Source: an uncultured Ilumatobacter sp. | GTDB taxonomy: Bacteria > Actinomycetota > Acidimicrobiia > Acidimicrobiales > Ilumatobacteraceae | NCBI GenBank assembly: GCA_937919625.1 | Contig: CALFRK010000061.1 | Location: 28,028 to 92,027 of the forward strand | DNA: 64,000 nt | Reading direction: 5' to 3' | In this document: in pieces, positions 8,388 to 17,477 of the stretch | Layout of the letters: each line of letters begins with the position of its first letter | Position numbering within the stretch: position 1 is the stretch's first letter | Position numbers and translations under genes: made by a program | The notes under the pieces: model-generated | Databases searched by the model: none | What the model was told of the DNA's origin: nothing | What the model saw: the letters and a program-made list of their open reading frames with translations, nothing else

Positions 8388-9551
8388 TCAGACCGAATCG
8401 GCTGCCGCAGCCTCGGCGGCACGCTTGATGGCGTCGACGACGCGCTGCATGTTGGTGCGGTGCTCCTCGATCCGACGAAACAGGATGCGCGGTTCTTTGT
8501 CGGGCATCGCCGAGATGGCAGCGTTGATACCCGAAGGTCCTGGGCCGATGATCAGCGAGTACCGAAGCCGCGTCGCTCCGGCGATCGACGCCAGTTCGAA
8601 CCGCCACTGGGCCCCGGGATTGTCGTGGTCGGAGGTGACCCAACCGAACTCGGTCCTCTCGACATAGCGGTGCACGAAGCACGGCACATCCCATTCGCCG
8701 ATCGCAGGGTGCACATTGCTGCCGATGAACTCGGCGCCAAGCGACGGACCACCAACATCGTCGACCCAGCGTGCCCCTTTGAACTCCTCGCTGTGGTCGG
8801 CGCCGAAGCTGATATCGGTGATCAGCGGCCACACATCATCAACCGACGCCTTGATGTCGGCCTCGACCACGGTGCCAGGGCCGTCGGCGTGACAGGGCGG
8901 ATCGCTGGGACCGGACACCCATGTGTGGGCGTAGCGGTCGATGAAGCTGATCTCGCGGGCCGGATATCGCGGAGCTTGCTTGAAGTCGGTGCCCTTGGTC
9001 CACGCCACCGGAATCACGGCGATCTGCGTGTTGCCATCCGGTACGCCAAGCAGTTCGGCCAGCTTGTCCCCCTTTCCGAGAATCGCCGTGGTCCACGAGG
9101 TGCCGAGCCCCCTCGCACGCAGCGCCACGCAAAAGCTCCAGACCGACTGGATTACCGAGTCGAAAAGACCCGGCCGACCACTGCCATCGTGTGTGCCGAT
9201 GATCGTCGGGATCACGATCGCAGGTGCCTCGGCCAAATGCTCGGCGAGGTAGGCGGCCGACTTCATCACCTTCTCCTGAGGGTGGCCGGTGCCGGCAAGC
9301 TTGTCGCGGGCACCGATCATGAACTCGCCACCCGTCGCCATGTAGAGCTCTGCGATTTTGGCCTTGACCGCCGGATCGCGCACGATGATCCATCTGCGGC
9401 TGCCCTGATTGCCGCCAGACGGCGCCTGTTCGGCGATGTCGATGCATTCGTAGATGATGTCGTTGTCGACCGCACGTTCGAGGTCGAGTCGCAACCGCAC
9501 TGCCCGGGTTGTTGTCAGCGCTTCATCGACCGAGTTCACATCGATCGTCAT
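8388..9551 (-). CDS. Nitroreductase-SRPBCC fusion protein
   Basis: A 387-aa two-domain protein. Residues 1 to about 215 form an FMN-dependent nitroreductase domain (SGGNQGSRRW for FMN phosphate binding, GLGTSWTTAILG and a C-terminal FIDRYAHTW). Residues about 228-375 form an SRPBCC/polyketide-cyclase-like helix-grip domain (VVEADIKASVDDVWPLITDIS, then TEFGWVTSDHDNPGAQWRFEL). The helix-grip domain normally provides a hydrophobic cavity. Nitroreductases usually occur as single domains; here a ligand-binding pocket is built in, suggesting a bulky organic substrate. The ATG at 9551 fits the family N-terminus. It is divergent from the cyclase at 9732. Confidence 0.85.
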   Translation of the reverse strand: MTIDVNSVDEALTTTRAVRLRLDLERAVDNDIIYECIDIAEQAPSGGNQGSRRWIIVRDPAVKAKIAELYMATGGEFMIGARDKLAGTGHPQEKVMKSAAYLAEHLAEAPAIVIPTIIGTHDGSGRPGLFDSVIQSVWSFCVALRARGLGTSWTTAILGKGDKLAELLGVPDGNTQIAVIPVAWTKGTDFKQAPRYPAREISFIDRYAHTWVSGPSDPPCHADGPGTVVEADIKASVDDVWPLITDISFGADHSEEFKGARWVDDVGGPSLGAEFIGSNVHPAIGEWDVPCFVHRYVERTEFGWVTSDHDNPGAQWRFELASIAGATRLRYSLIIGPGPSGINAAISAMPDKEPRILFRRIEEHRTNMQRVVDAIKRAAEAAAADSV

Positions 9552-9731
9552 CGCCGATCACCCGTGGCGTCGTCGTGTTCCCGTGCTACTCGGTCGATCA
9601 TCGATTTCCCTTCTGCCAGTGGCCAATCAGGCCGCCACGGCGACGCTAGTTCGACGCTTGGCGGAGGTTCGCCCTGGAACATACGTCGACACGGCGGCAC
9701 GAACTCGCGCCAACCGCGCCATCATGGATGC

Positions 9732-10745
9732 GTGACCGATCGGCATACGACACCCGACTCGAGGCTGAACGCTCTGTACTCGACGGTCGGCATCGAGCCC
9801 CCCACCATGCGGCGAGCCGACATCGCCGAGCTGAGCGGAATCGATCCCGACCAATCGTTGCGTTGGTGGCGGGCGATGGGCTTTGCCGAGGTCGGCGACG
9901 ACGAGCTGGCATTCAGCAACACCGACCTGGCAGTCGTGCAGCGATTGCGTACGTTGTTGGACGACGGCCTGATCGAGGACACCGACATCCTGCGTCTTGC
10001 GCGCCTGATGGGCGCCTCGTTCTCGCGACTCGTCGACGCCCAACTGACGGTCATCTCGCAAAGCATGAGCGCTGGCGCTCCGCAGACCCTCGGCGACGAT
10101 TCGGAACACGACGTGGTGTCGTTCATGGAGACCACGATGAACTTCGTGTGGCGACGCCATCTTCTGGCGGCGCTGGCCCAAAGCATGAACGCCGGCGAGG
10201 CCGACGCACAACAGGCCGTCGGTTTCGTCGACCTCTCCGGATTCTCCCGCGTCAGCAAGACAGCGACGCAAGAACAGATCACCGAAATCGTCGAGACGTT
10301 CGAAGCGATGGCCTTCGACGTGGTGTCGGCCCATGAGGGACGCGTCGTGAAGTTGATCGGCGACGAGGTGATGTTCGTCGCCAAGACCATCGACGACGCA
10401 GTCGCTATCGCTGTCGACCTGATCGTTCGCCTTGCTCCGATAGAGATCATCCCGGCGGTGCACTGTGGTGTGGCGTTCGGTCAAACCGTGCGAGTCGGCG
10501 GCGACGTGTTTGGCCCGACCGTCAATCTGGCAAGTCGGCTGACGGGGCTGGCGCGACCAGACAGTGTCGTCGTTCCGCGCGTTGACGGTCAGCACCTGCT
10601 CGACCGCGAAGATCTCGATGTTCGCTGGGTGCGGCGCCACTACGACCTCAAGGGCGTCGGCCGAACTCGAATCATCTCGATCCGACCGCTGACGGACGAA
10701 TCCGAGGGCCGCGACGAACCGGACGAAAGTGACGAACCGGACTGA
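9732..10745 (+). CDS. Class III adenylate/guanylate cyclase with an N-terminal regulatory domain
   Basis: A 337-aa cytosolic cyclase. Residues about 20-145 form a helical domain like the autoinhibitory pH-sensing domain of mycobacterial Rv1264, including a MerR-like segment (SLRWWRAMGFAEVGDDELAFSN-type). Residues about 160-325 form the catalytic domain with a complete set of key residues: metal-binding D167 (FVDLSGFS) and D211 (GDEVMF), K207, D258 and the transition-state pair N265/R269 (VNLASRL). It should make cAMP as a homodimer. The GTG at 9732 is used; the open frame further upstream to 8460 is antisense to the nitroreductase gene. The tail ends in an acidic repeat, DEPDESDEPD. Confidence 0.88.
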   Translation: MTDRHTTPDSRLNALYSTVGIEPPTMRRADIAELSGIDPDQSLRWWRAMGFAEVGDDELAFSNTDLAVVQRLRTLLDDGLIEDTDILRLARLMGASFSRLVDAQLTVISQSMSAGAPQTLGDDSEHDVVSFMETTMNFVWRRHLLAALAQSMNAGEADAQQAVGFVDLSGFSRVSKTATQEQITEIVETFEAMAFDVVSAHEGRVVKLIGDEVMFVAKTIDDAVAIAVDLIVRLAPIEIIPAVHCGVAFGQTVRVGGDVFGPTVNLASRLTGLARPDSVVVPRVDGQHLLDREDLDVRWVRRHYDLKGVGRTRIISIRPLTDESEGRDEPDESDEPD

Positions 10746-10763
10746 AGCACCGGACCGAGCTGA

Positions 10764-11516
10764 TCAGACGACGCAGATGTTGAAGTCGGCAACCTGACGC
10801 AGCAGATCGGCCACCGTCAACAACGCCTCGGGGGTCGGCTCGACCAGCGGTGGATCGTGTGGTCTGGCGCCATGCGCTCGGAAGCCGATCAGCTTGATCC
10901 GCATCTCTGGGTTGACGGCGGCCAGCCATTCGGCGGTGCGACGAACGAGCCCGGGATCGTCGTTGACCCCCGCCATGATCAGTAGCCGAACCTCGTACAA
11001 CAAGCCGAGCCGCTGGAGGTGTCCGATGCTGGCGAGCACCTCGCCGTTCGGTTGACCCGTCATCTGGTGGTGGATGTCGGGGTCGAGGCACTTGAGGTCG
11101 ATCATCGCACCGTCCATCACAGGCGCGAGGTCGTCCCACACGCCTTGTTCGGTCGCACCATTCGAGTCGACGAAGCAGGTGAGGTGTGCCAGCGCCGGTT
11201 CGGCTTTCACCGCCGCGAATAGGGCGTGCAGAAACGTCGGTTGTTGGGTTGCCTCACCCCCCGACGCCGTGATGCCGCGGACGAACGGGGCGGCCGGACG
11301 GATCCGCTCGAGCAGGTCGTCGACACCCAGGTGGTGGGGATCGAACCCTTCGAGCGGTTGGTGCCCGGGAATCGTCTGGGGGTTGTGACACGCCACGCAG
11401 TCGAAGTTGCAACCTTGCAGGAAGACCACAAATCGGTTGCCTGGCCCGTCGACGTTGCTGAACGAGATGGTGTCGGCGACGAAACCCTTGAGCGGCCTAC
11501 CGAGCGTCGCGCTCAT
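10764..11516 (-). CDS. yjjW: YjjW-type glycyl-radical-enzyme activase (radical SAM)
   Basis: A 250-aa radical SAM protein of the pyruvate-formate-lyase-activase type. The [4Fe-4S] cluster motif is CNFDCVAC with C36, C40 and C43, preceded by FSNVDGPGNRFVVFLQG, typical of activases. GITASGGEATQQP gives the GGE motif for SAM binding. There is no extra ferredoxin-like cluster insert of the kind found in some activases. The ATG at 11516 lies inside the 3' end of the YjjI gene (20-bp overlap), showing that enzyme and activase are co-translated. Its role is to abstract a hydrogen from the conserved glycine of the partner; the genetic pairing identifies the partner. Confidence 0.88.
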   Translation of the reverse strand: MSATLGRPLKGFVADTISFSNVDGPGNRFVVFLQGCNFDCVACHNPQTIPGHQPLEGFDPHHLGVDDLLERIRPAAPFVRGITASGGEATQQPTFLHALFAAVKAEPALAHLTCFVDSNGATEQGVWDDLAPVMDGAMIDLKCLDPDIHHQMTGQPNGEVLASIGHLQRLGLLYEVRLLIMAGVNDDPGLVRRTAEWLAAVNPEMRIKLIGFRAHGARPHDPPLVEPTPEALLTVADLLRQVADFNICVV

Positions 11517-13056
11517 TGCAGCCGATCCGCTTGACCGCTCGTTGTGTGAGGTGGAACGAGTTCTCGGCACCGGCGGCAAGGTGATCGCTGGTGTGCCGGA
11601 CCACCCCACACTCGGCGATCGTGACGAGGTCGCTCTTGCGCACGAGGTATCCGGTGATCCGGATGAACTCGTTGCTGTCGAGATTGAACGTGAAGTCGCG
11701 CATGCCGCTGGCAAAACCGCCACGGATGATGTCGACCATCGCCTCGGGGTTGCGTAGGACGGTTTCGTCGACATGGAAGATGTCGCTGACACCGGAGGCG
11801 AACAGGTGATGATGCGGTGCACACGTTGCGATGTGTTCGAGCAGGCCGGGCTCGTCGCCGACCGGGATGCGCGTGCCGGCGGTGACATCTTGGTCGAGGT
11901 CGATACCGCTCTGGCTGTGCAGGTAGCAGTGTCCGCCACCACCCTCGCAGTACGGCATCGGCCGGGCCGCCACCAGCTCGGCGACCCGCTCGACGACCTG
12001 GATGGCCAACAAGTTGGCGTCTGCGTCGTGGCCATAGCGGGCCTCGCCATCCCGATCGCGGCCCTCGTAGGCCATCAGCAGGTTGACGCACTCGGCGAGA
12101 CCGAAGATGCCGAACATCGCCGAGAAGCGGTCGATGTCGATCAGGCCTTCTGCCGCCAACCAATGGGTGTCGAAGAAGTGTTGGCCCTCGACCAGCGAGC
12201 GGATTCGGGCCTCGGCCAGCTCGGCGGTCAGTTCGACATAGCGCGGCAACGTCGCGGTCAGGAACTCGTCGACCGAGCCGCCGTGCAGCAACGCCACTTC
12301 CTTCAGATTGAGGCGCACCAGGGTGTGCGAGCCACCACCGATCTTGAGCGAGTTGTAGCAGCTGACCGACGCGTAGTGCTCGCCGTGATCGTTGACCATC
12401 ATGGGATGGTTGACAAAGTGTGGCTTGCCTGTTTCGAACACGGTGCGCACGGCGTCTTCGATCAGGTCGTCAGGCGTGATCTCGGGGTCGACCTTGAGCG
12501 TGATGTTCGGCACGGCCTGGCGCAGAGAGCGCTCGACCCGAAAGATCGAACGAGTGATCCGACTGTCGTGTGGCCCGAGATCGAGGTGTACAAAAGCATC
12601 GGGAAGCATGCGGTCGATGCCGATCCAGAACCGACGCAGCTTCGTGTCGAGCTGTTCGTCGGTGATCTCGTCGGTGACGAATGGTGCCAGCACCTTGTCG
12701 AGATCCCCGAGGTACACGGGATACGTGGTGACGCTGGGAACATACGCGTACATCACCTGGAGGAATGCCAGGGCGCCGTCGAGGTCGGTCGGGGGCGGCA
12801 TCTCCAGATACGAGAGGCCCTGGCGGATCGCCAGTTCGTAGTCGGGCAGGATGTAACGCGCCGTGTACGGGGCGTTGCCCTCGTACATGTCGCAGATCAC
12901 GCGCTTTTCGAGAGCTTGTGCGCACGCCCCGGAGAGTGCCGGATACGGCACCGCCTCGGTCGCCAGCGCCGCCAGCCGACGCACCTTCTGGTCGTACGCC
13001 AGCGTGCCGTCTTGCACCAACTCCTGGGCGCGAACTATCAACTCGGTGATCTCCAC
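11497..13056 (-). CDS. yjjI: YjjI-family glycyl radical enzyme
   Basis: A 519-aa glycyl radical enzyme, shorter than pyruvate formate-lyase and matching the length of E. coli YjjI. The active-site cysteine is C233 in SVSCYNSLKIGGGSHTLVR, and the radical-bearing glycine is G469 in FIRITGYLVR. GGGGHCYLHSQSGIDLD at about 400-416 is characteristic of this subfamily. The reaction catalysed by YjjI is not known to me. Glycyl radicals are destroyed by oxygen, so the enzyme implies anaerobic or microaerobic episodes in an organism whose other genes here (P450s, dioxygenase, acyl-CoA dehydrogenases) are oxygen-linked. A palindromic repeat lies upstream at 13117. Confidence 0.88.
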   Translation of the reverse strand: MEITELIVRAQELVQDGTLAYDQKVRRLAALATEAVPYPALSGACAQALEKRVICDMYEGNAPYTARYILPDYELAIRQGLSYLEMPPPTDLDGALAFLQVMYAYVPSVTTYPVYLGDLDKVLAPFVTDEITDEQLDTKLRRFWIGIDRMLPDAFVHLDLGPHDSRITRSIFRVERSLRQAVPNITLKVDPEITPDDLIEDAVRTVFETGKPHFVNHPMMVNDHGEHYASVSCYNSLKIGGGSHTLVRLNLKEVALLHGGSVDEFLTATLPRYVELTAELAEARIRSLVEGQHFFDTHWLAAEGLIDIDRFSAMFGIFGLAECVNLLMAYEGRDRDGEARYGHDADANLLAIQVVERVAELVAARPMPYCEGGGGHCYLHSQSGIDLDQDVTAGTRIPVGDEPGLLEHIATCAPHHHLFASGVSDIFHVDETVLRNPEAMVDIIRGGFASGMRDFTFNLDSNEFIRITGYLVRKSDLVTIAECGVVRHTSDHLAAGAENSFHLTQRAVKRIGCNERDAR

Positions 13057-13116
13057 ACCTCAACCGTAGGGCCAATCCCCGAGCACGTCTAGGGCCGTTG
13101 GTCCGCCCAACACACC

Positions 13117-13147
13117 GTTACCCCAGGTGCCAGGCACCTGGGGTAAC
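13117..13147. repeat. Perfect 15-bp palindromic repeat (type A)
   Basis: GTTACCCCAGGTGCC (13117-13131), one A, then the exact reverse complement (13133-13147). It lies after the stop of the SDR gene (13181) and before the YjjI start (13056), both on the minus strand, so it could end the SDR transcript. There is no U-tract. It is the best copy of a family seen at several intergenic sites in this window. Confidence 0.9.
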
Positions 13148-13180
13148 ACCCGCACTGGCTTGGATCCGCTCGGATGACGA

Positions 13181-14158
13181 TCAGGCTGCGACGGGGTACC
13201 CGACGCCGGCCGCCGCCACCGTCGCTGCCCAGGCGGCGTCCTCGCTGGCCCGGTCGAGCACGTGAGCGAGCTCGACGCGGTGCAGCGGACCGGTCATCTT
13301 CTTGGGCGCAGAAGCGAAGAACTGTCCGCTCACTTGATCGGTGAAATCAGCGGCGTCGATGTATCGACGTGCGGCGTCGGGAACGCTGGCAGCCATGCGC
13401 AGCCTGGCCGGAGCATGCTTCATCACGGGCATCATGATTCGCTTCATGAAGAAGTTGGCGTTGCGCCCCGCTGATGTTCCAGGCGCGCTGCCGGGCGAGA
13501 CCGCTGTAACCGTTGTGCCCTCTGGCAGCATCCGCGACAATGAGCTCGCCCACCATGCCACGAACAACTTGGCGGTGGCGTAGGTGTTGCCAGGTGGAAA
13601 CTTGCCGGGGCCCTCACCTCTGATCAATGCGGTCGCCGCCGTAATCAGGTCCGAATCGAAATGCTTGCGAGCATGTTCCGACAGATCGACCGGATTGAAC
13701 GTCGGCACGTCACCTCGAGCTGCTTCAGAGCCCGCAATCACGATTCGAGCGTTGGTCGCCAGCAGGTCGTTGGCAAGAACACCCATCGTCAGCTGGTGAT
13801 GACCGATCAGCGACGAGGCGTAGGTGATCTCGATGCCTTCAGGCGTCTTGACCTGCTTCGAACCCGACACCATGCCGGCGTTCAGCAGCAGGAAATCGAT
13901 GCTCACCTGGCGGTCGGTGAGCTCGGTGACCGCCCTGCCGACATCGTGCGAGTCATTGAGGTCGAGTGCCAACGATTCGAAGATGTCCTTGTTGGCACGC
14001 TTGGTGAGCTCTGCGGCCGCGGTTGCCGCCTTGGTCGTGTCGCGCCCGGTGATGATGACCCGGCCGAAGCCCTCGTCGGCGAGATGGAGTGCGGCCTCGA
14101 AGCCGAGTCCGGACGTTGCGCCGGTGACGAGCGCTGTTCTGTTGGCCTTGCTGTTCAT
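13181..14158 (-). CDS. SDR family oxidoreductase (retinol-dehydrogenase-like)
   Basis: A 325-aa short-chain dehydrogenase. It has the TGATSGLG cofactor motif, LNAG, and a YATAK catalytic motif, with an Arg-containing ITGRD after the second strand, which favours NADP. The longer C-terminal half (to 325 aa) resembles retinol dehydrogenase/protochlorophyllide-reductase-like SDRs. The ATG at 14158 follows AAGGA at good spacing; the open frame further upstream is Arg-rich and rejected. It is divergent from the LuxR-type regulator at 14328, which is therefore the likely controller. Confidence 0.85.
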   Translation of the reverse strand: MNSKANRTALVTGATSGLGFEAALHLADEGFGRVIITGRDTTKAATAAAELTKRANKDIFESLALDLNDSHDVGRAVTELTDRQVSIDFLLLNAGMVSGSKQVKTPEGIEITYASSLIGHHQLTMGVLANDLLATNARIVIAGSEAARGDVPTFNPVDLSEHARKHFDSDLITAATALIRGEGPGKFPPGNTYATAKLFVAWWASSLSRMLPEGTTVTAVSPGSAPGTSAGRNANFFMKRIMMPVMKHAPARLRMAASVPDAARRYIDAADFTDQVSGQFFASAPKKMTGPLHRVELAHVLDRASEDAAWAATVAAAGVGYPVAA

Positions 14159-14327
14159 GAGATGTTCCTTTGCTGGGCAGGCTGCCCGTGGGTGGATCGA
14201 AGCGGTCCGATGGTTCGAACGACAACAACAGCCTGAAGCATCGAAACACCTCCGACATCGCCCGCCAGGGGCTTTCACCCGCACTCGGGAAGTCGCACCA
14301 CACGGAGAACACAGCGATACTGGTTCA

Positions 14328-16502
14328 ATGCCGGCGCCATACCTGCGAACCAAACTGCTTGCGCCGCAACTCCACCCACAATCGATCGTGCGCGAGCGCC
14401 TCGTCGATCGTCTCGTTTCTAGCCCGGCTTCGGTGTGGTTACTCAGCGCACCCGCCGGCTACGGCAAGACGACCGTGGTCACCCAAGCGCTCGAGCGACA
14501 GGGCGGAGCGCTGGCGTGGATCAGTGTCGACGCAGCCGACAACGACGCTGTGCGTCTGTGGACCCATGTCGCCGCTGCCGTGATGGGGGACGGGGATCCG
14601 CTAGAAACGCTGGCTGACCAGATCGACCCCGACCACCTCGACGCGACCGTCGACACGATTGTCTCGTACATCGAGCACAGCAATGCCCGGGTCACCTTGG
14701 TGCTCGATGATCTGCACGAAATCGTCGACGGAGCGATCCTCGGCCAGCTAGGGCGAATAGTCAGCCGCCCGCCCGCAAATCTGACGATCGTGATCACCAC
14801 TCGCGCCGACCCGGCCCTGCCGATCGGTCGTCTGCGCGCTCATGGACAACTGGTAGAGCTGCGGTCGCAGGATCTGGCGTTCACCGCAGATGAGGCACGA
14901 CACGTCTTCGAACCGCTCGACGAAGCAACCATCGCGACCATTGTCGACCACACCGAGGGGTGGGCTACCGGGCTACGGATGCTCGCCGTGTCGACCGCCG
15001 CGACGCCCGACGCCAACTCCTTGTTGAGTGCACTCTCGGCCGTCGACCGCGACCTGGGCGACTTCCTGGCGGCCGAGGCACTCAACTCGCTTCAGCCAGA
15101 ACTCCAACAGTTTCTGGTCGAAACCAGCGTGCTCGACGAGATGTGCCCTCAGGTCTGTGACGCGGTGCTCGGGGAGCCCGGGAGCCTGGCGACGTTGCGC
15201 CAGCTGGCTCGCTCACAGGTGTTCACCGAACTCGTTGACCCGACCACCAACACGTACCGCTATCACCGCCTGTTCCGCGACTTTCTGCTGCGTCGAGCTG
15301 AGGAACTGCCGCCCGAGCGGCTCGCCCTGCTGCACTGCAGGGCAGCATCGTGGTACGCCGCTGCGGACGATCCGTCAGCCACGATTCGCCACGCCATAGC
15401 TGCCGGTGATCACGATCTCGCCTTGACGACGATCAAAGCCAACTGTGGGTCCTACGCCCAACGCGGCTTGATGACAACACTCGACGGATGGCTCGCCGCA
15501 TACGGGCTCGATCGGTGTCGTCTCGACCCAGAGATGCGAATGATGGTCGCCTGGGTGGCGCTCAACGTCCACCGCTACGACGAGATCGAGGAATGGTTGC
15601 GGGCGCTGCCCGGTGAACGGCTCAGCTCCAACTATCAGGTCCAAGCGCACACGATCCGCTCTCACCGAGCCCGCCATCTCGGTGATCTGGATGGTGCGCT
15701 GCTCGAAGGCCGCCGGGCCATAGCGATCGACGATTCGCACCCCGACGACGACATCGAACGGTCGATCGCGCCAGCGGTGCTCGAACTCGCCGGCCAGCTT
15801 GCCGGTGAGGTCGATGTCGAGCGAGCGCGCCAGATGCTCGAGATCGGTCTGGCGCTCGGCAACGACACGTCGACGGTCGTGGCGTATTCGGGTCTGGCGT
15901 TGTACGCCGTCGTTGATCCCGATCGCCGCGACGAGGCAGAACAGTTCGCCGACCAGGCGTTGGCACTGGCGTCGAGCCCTGTCCTCGAACGCTTCCATCA
16001 GCCCGTCATCGCTTTGTTGGTCAAGAGTCGTGTTGAACTCGCCCGTGGCCGAATCGGAGACGCCACCGACCTGGCACAACGAGCCGAGTCGATCGCCCAG
16101 GCCGCCGTCGAGCCGCTGATGCTGATCTTGGCACGTTGTCAACTCGCCCGGCTGGCGCACCTGAAGGGCCACTCCGACGAAGCCCGCGCCGCTCTCCGTT
16201 CGGCCGAGTCGGTATTGGGTGACGCCACACCGACTCCCCTGGTCGACGAGTTGAGACGAACAACGAACGAGATCCGCTTCGCCAGAACCGAAGCGGGAGC
16301 ACCCGTCGTACTAAGCGATCGTGAAGCGGCGGTGTTGCGGCTGTTGCCACACGGGCTGACCCGCAAGGAGATCGGTGCACAACTGTTCGTCTCCGAGAAC
16401 ACGGTCAAGTCGTACCTGACCTCGCTGCGCCACAAGCTGGGTGTCACCGGGGGCGCCGACGCCATCATCGAACGCGCTCGCCAGTTCGAGCTGCTCGACT
16501 GA
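14328..16502 (+). CDS. Large MalT-type LuxR-family ATP-dependent regulator
   Basis: A 724-aa regulator of the LAL/MalT class. Walker A is SAPAGYGKTT (GKT near residues 46-48) and Walker B is VTLVLDDLHEI (about 125), followed by an R-type sensor (ITTRADPALPIGRLRA). A long helical, TPR-like region (about 390-650) would bind an inducer. The last 65 residues form a LuxR HTH (LSDREAAVLRLLPHGLTRKEIGAQLFVSENTVKSYL-type). Such proteins oligomerise with ATP and inducer and activate transcription. The ATG at 14328 starts the typical PAPYLRTKLLAP N-terminus. It is divergent from the SDR at 14158; the 169-bp intergenic region should hold its target site, but I see no clear dyad in it. Confidence 0.9.
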   Translation: MPAPYLRTKLLAPQLHPQSIVRERLVDRLVSSPASVWLLSAPAGYGKTTVVTQALERQGGALAWISVDAADNDAVRLWTHVAAAVMGDGDPLETLADQIDPDHLDATVDTIVSYIEHSNARVTLVLDDLHEIVDGAILGQLGRIVSRPPANLTIVITTRADPALPIGRLRAHGQLVELRSQDLAFTADEARHVFEPLDEATIATIVDHTEGWATGLRMLAVSTAATPDANSLLSALSAVDRDLGDFLAAEALNSLQPELQQFLVETSVLDEMCPQVCDAVLGEPGSLATLRQLARSQVFTELVDPTTNTYRYHRLFRDFLLRRAEELPPERLALLHCRAASWYAAADDPSATIRHAIAAGDHDLALTTIKANCGSYAQRGLMTTLDGWLAAYGLDRCRLDPEMRMMVAWVALNVHRYDEIEEWLRALPGERLSSNYQVQAHTIRSHRARHLGDLDGALLEGRRAIAIDDSHPDDDIERSIAPAVLELAGQLAGEVDVERARQMLEIGLALGNDTSTVVAYSGLALYAVVDPDRRDEAEQFADQALALASSPVLERFHQPVIALLVKSRVELARGRIGDATDLAQRAESIAQAAVEPLMLILARCQLARLAHLKGHSDEARAALRSAESVLGDATPTPLVDELRRTTNEIRFARTEAGAPVVLSDREAAVLRLLPHGLTRKEIGAQLFVSENTVKSYLTSLRHKLGVTGGADAIIERARQFELLD

Positions 16503-16626
16503 CGGTTCGGCGACGCGGGCGGGAGCGGGTGAATCGTCCAGGTGGGCGATGCGACTCACGCCATTGAGGCTCAGGCTTTGATGACCGTCCGAGTATCAAG
16601 CTCGGCATCCATCTCAGGAGCTCGAC

Positions 16627-17412
16627 ATGCATCAGACCCGTATCGACCACACCCCTCGCCGGATCCGCGTCCGACTCGACAACACCATCGTCGCCGACTC
16701 GATCACGGCCCGGCTGATCTATGCCACTGGCCGCCATCCGGAGTACGCAATCGGCGCCACCGACGTGGATTGGAATCGTGTCGAGGTCGGTGACGCTGAT
16801 CATCGAGATGAACTGCTTGGTGAGTACCGCACGATCCGGAGCGCCGGATCTGGCGAGCCCGTCGGTCGGATCTACACCTCCGGCCCGGCCGATCAACTGG
16901 TTCAGTTCGACTTCGCGGCGATGGACGCCTGGTTCGAGGAAGACGAGCAGATCTGGGTCCACGCTCGCGACCCCTTCCGCCGGGTCGACGTGCTCGAGTC
17001 GAGCCGGCATGTCGAGGTCACCGTCGACGGCCTGGTCGTTGCAGCGACCGATCGACCCCGGCTCGTGGCTGAGACCGGACTTCCCGCACGTTGGTATATC
17101 CCAAGCGCCGATGTCGACTTCTCGATGCTGGCGCCCTCAGACACCGAATCGACCTGCCAATACAAGGGAATCGCCGCCTGGTTCCACGTCGATGCGCCCG
17201 GGCACGATCGCCTGGCCGACGTCGCCTGGGGCTACGAACAGCCGGTCGTCGACGCCTCGAAGCTGACAGGGCTGGTCGCGTTCTACGCCGAGCACGCCTC
17301 GGTCGAGACATATGTCGCTGGCATCGCCCAACCGAAACCCGAGTTCGAGGTCGGATGGCTCAATCCAAGTCTTGGCCTTGACAACCTGAACGTCGTCCTC
17401 GCTCCGGTCTGA
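16627..17412 (+). CDS. Tandem DUF427 domain protein
   Basis: A 261-aa protein with two DUF427-type halves. The second half (about 130-250) is the clearest: VTVDGLVVAATDRPRLVAETGLPARWYIP, then TCQYKGIAAWFHV, then a WGYEQPV segment and FYAEHA near the end. The first half (about 10-120) is a diverged copy with VRLDNTIVADS. The family has a compact beta fold and no firmly known enzyme activity; actinobacteria often carry it. The ATG at 16627 follows AGGAGCTC at close spacing. It lies 124 bp downstream of the large LuxR-type regulator on the same strand and could be one of its targets. Confidence 0.85.
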   Translation: MHQTRIDHTPRRIRVRLDNTIVADSITARLIYATGRHPEYAIGATDVDWNRVEVGDADHRDELLGEYRTIRSAGSGEPVGRIYTSGPADQLVQFDFAAMDAWFEEDEQIWVHARDPFRRVDVLESSRHVEVTVDGLVVAATDRPRLVAETGLPARWYIPSADVDFSMLAPSDTESTCQYKGIAAWFHVDAPGHDRLADVAWGYEQPVVDASKLTGLVAFYAEHASVETYVAGIAQPKPEFEVGWLNPSLGLDNLNVVLAPV

Positions 17413-17477
17413 GAGACATCTGGTTGCTCGCCGACTTCCGCAGGCGCTGAGCGCTCCTGTCGCGAGAGAACAGCACC

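Noticed and set aside
8460..9731. 424-codon N-terminal extension of the cyclase frame
   Set aside because: It is antisense to the nitroreductase fusion; the natural start is GTG 9732.
11773..13092. 439-codon plus-strand open frame
   Set aside because: It is wholly antisense to the glycyl radical enzyme, with Arg/Val/Asp-rich shadow composition and no domain.
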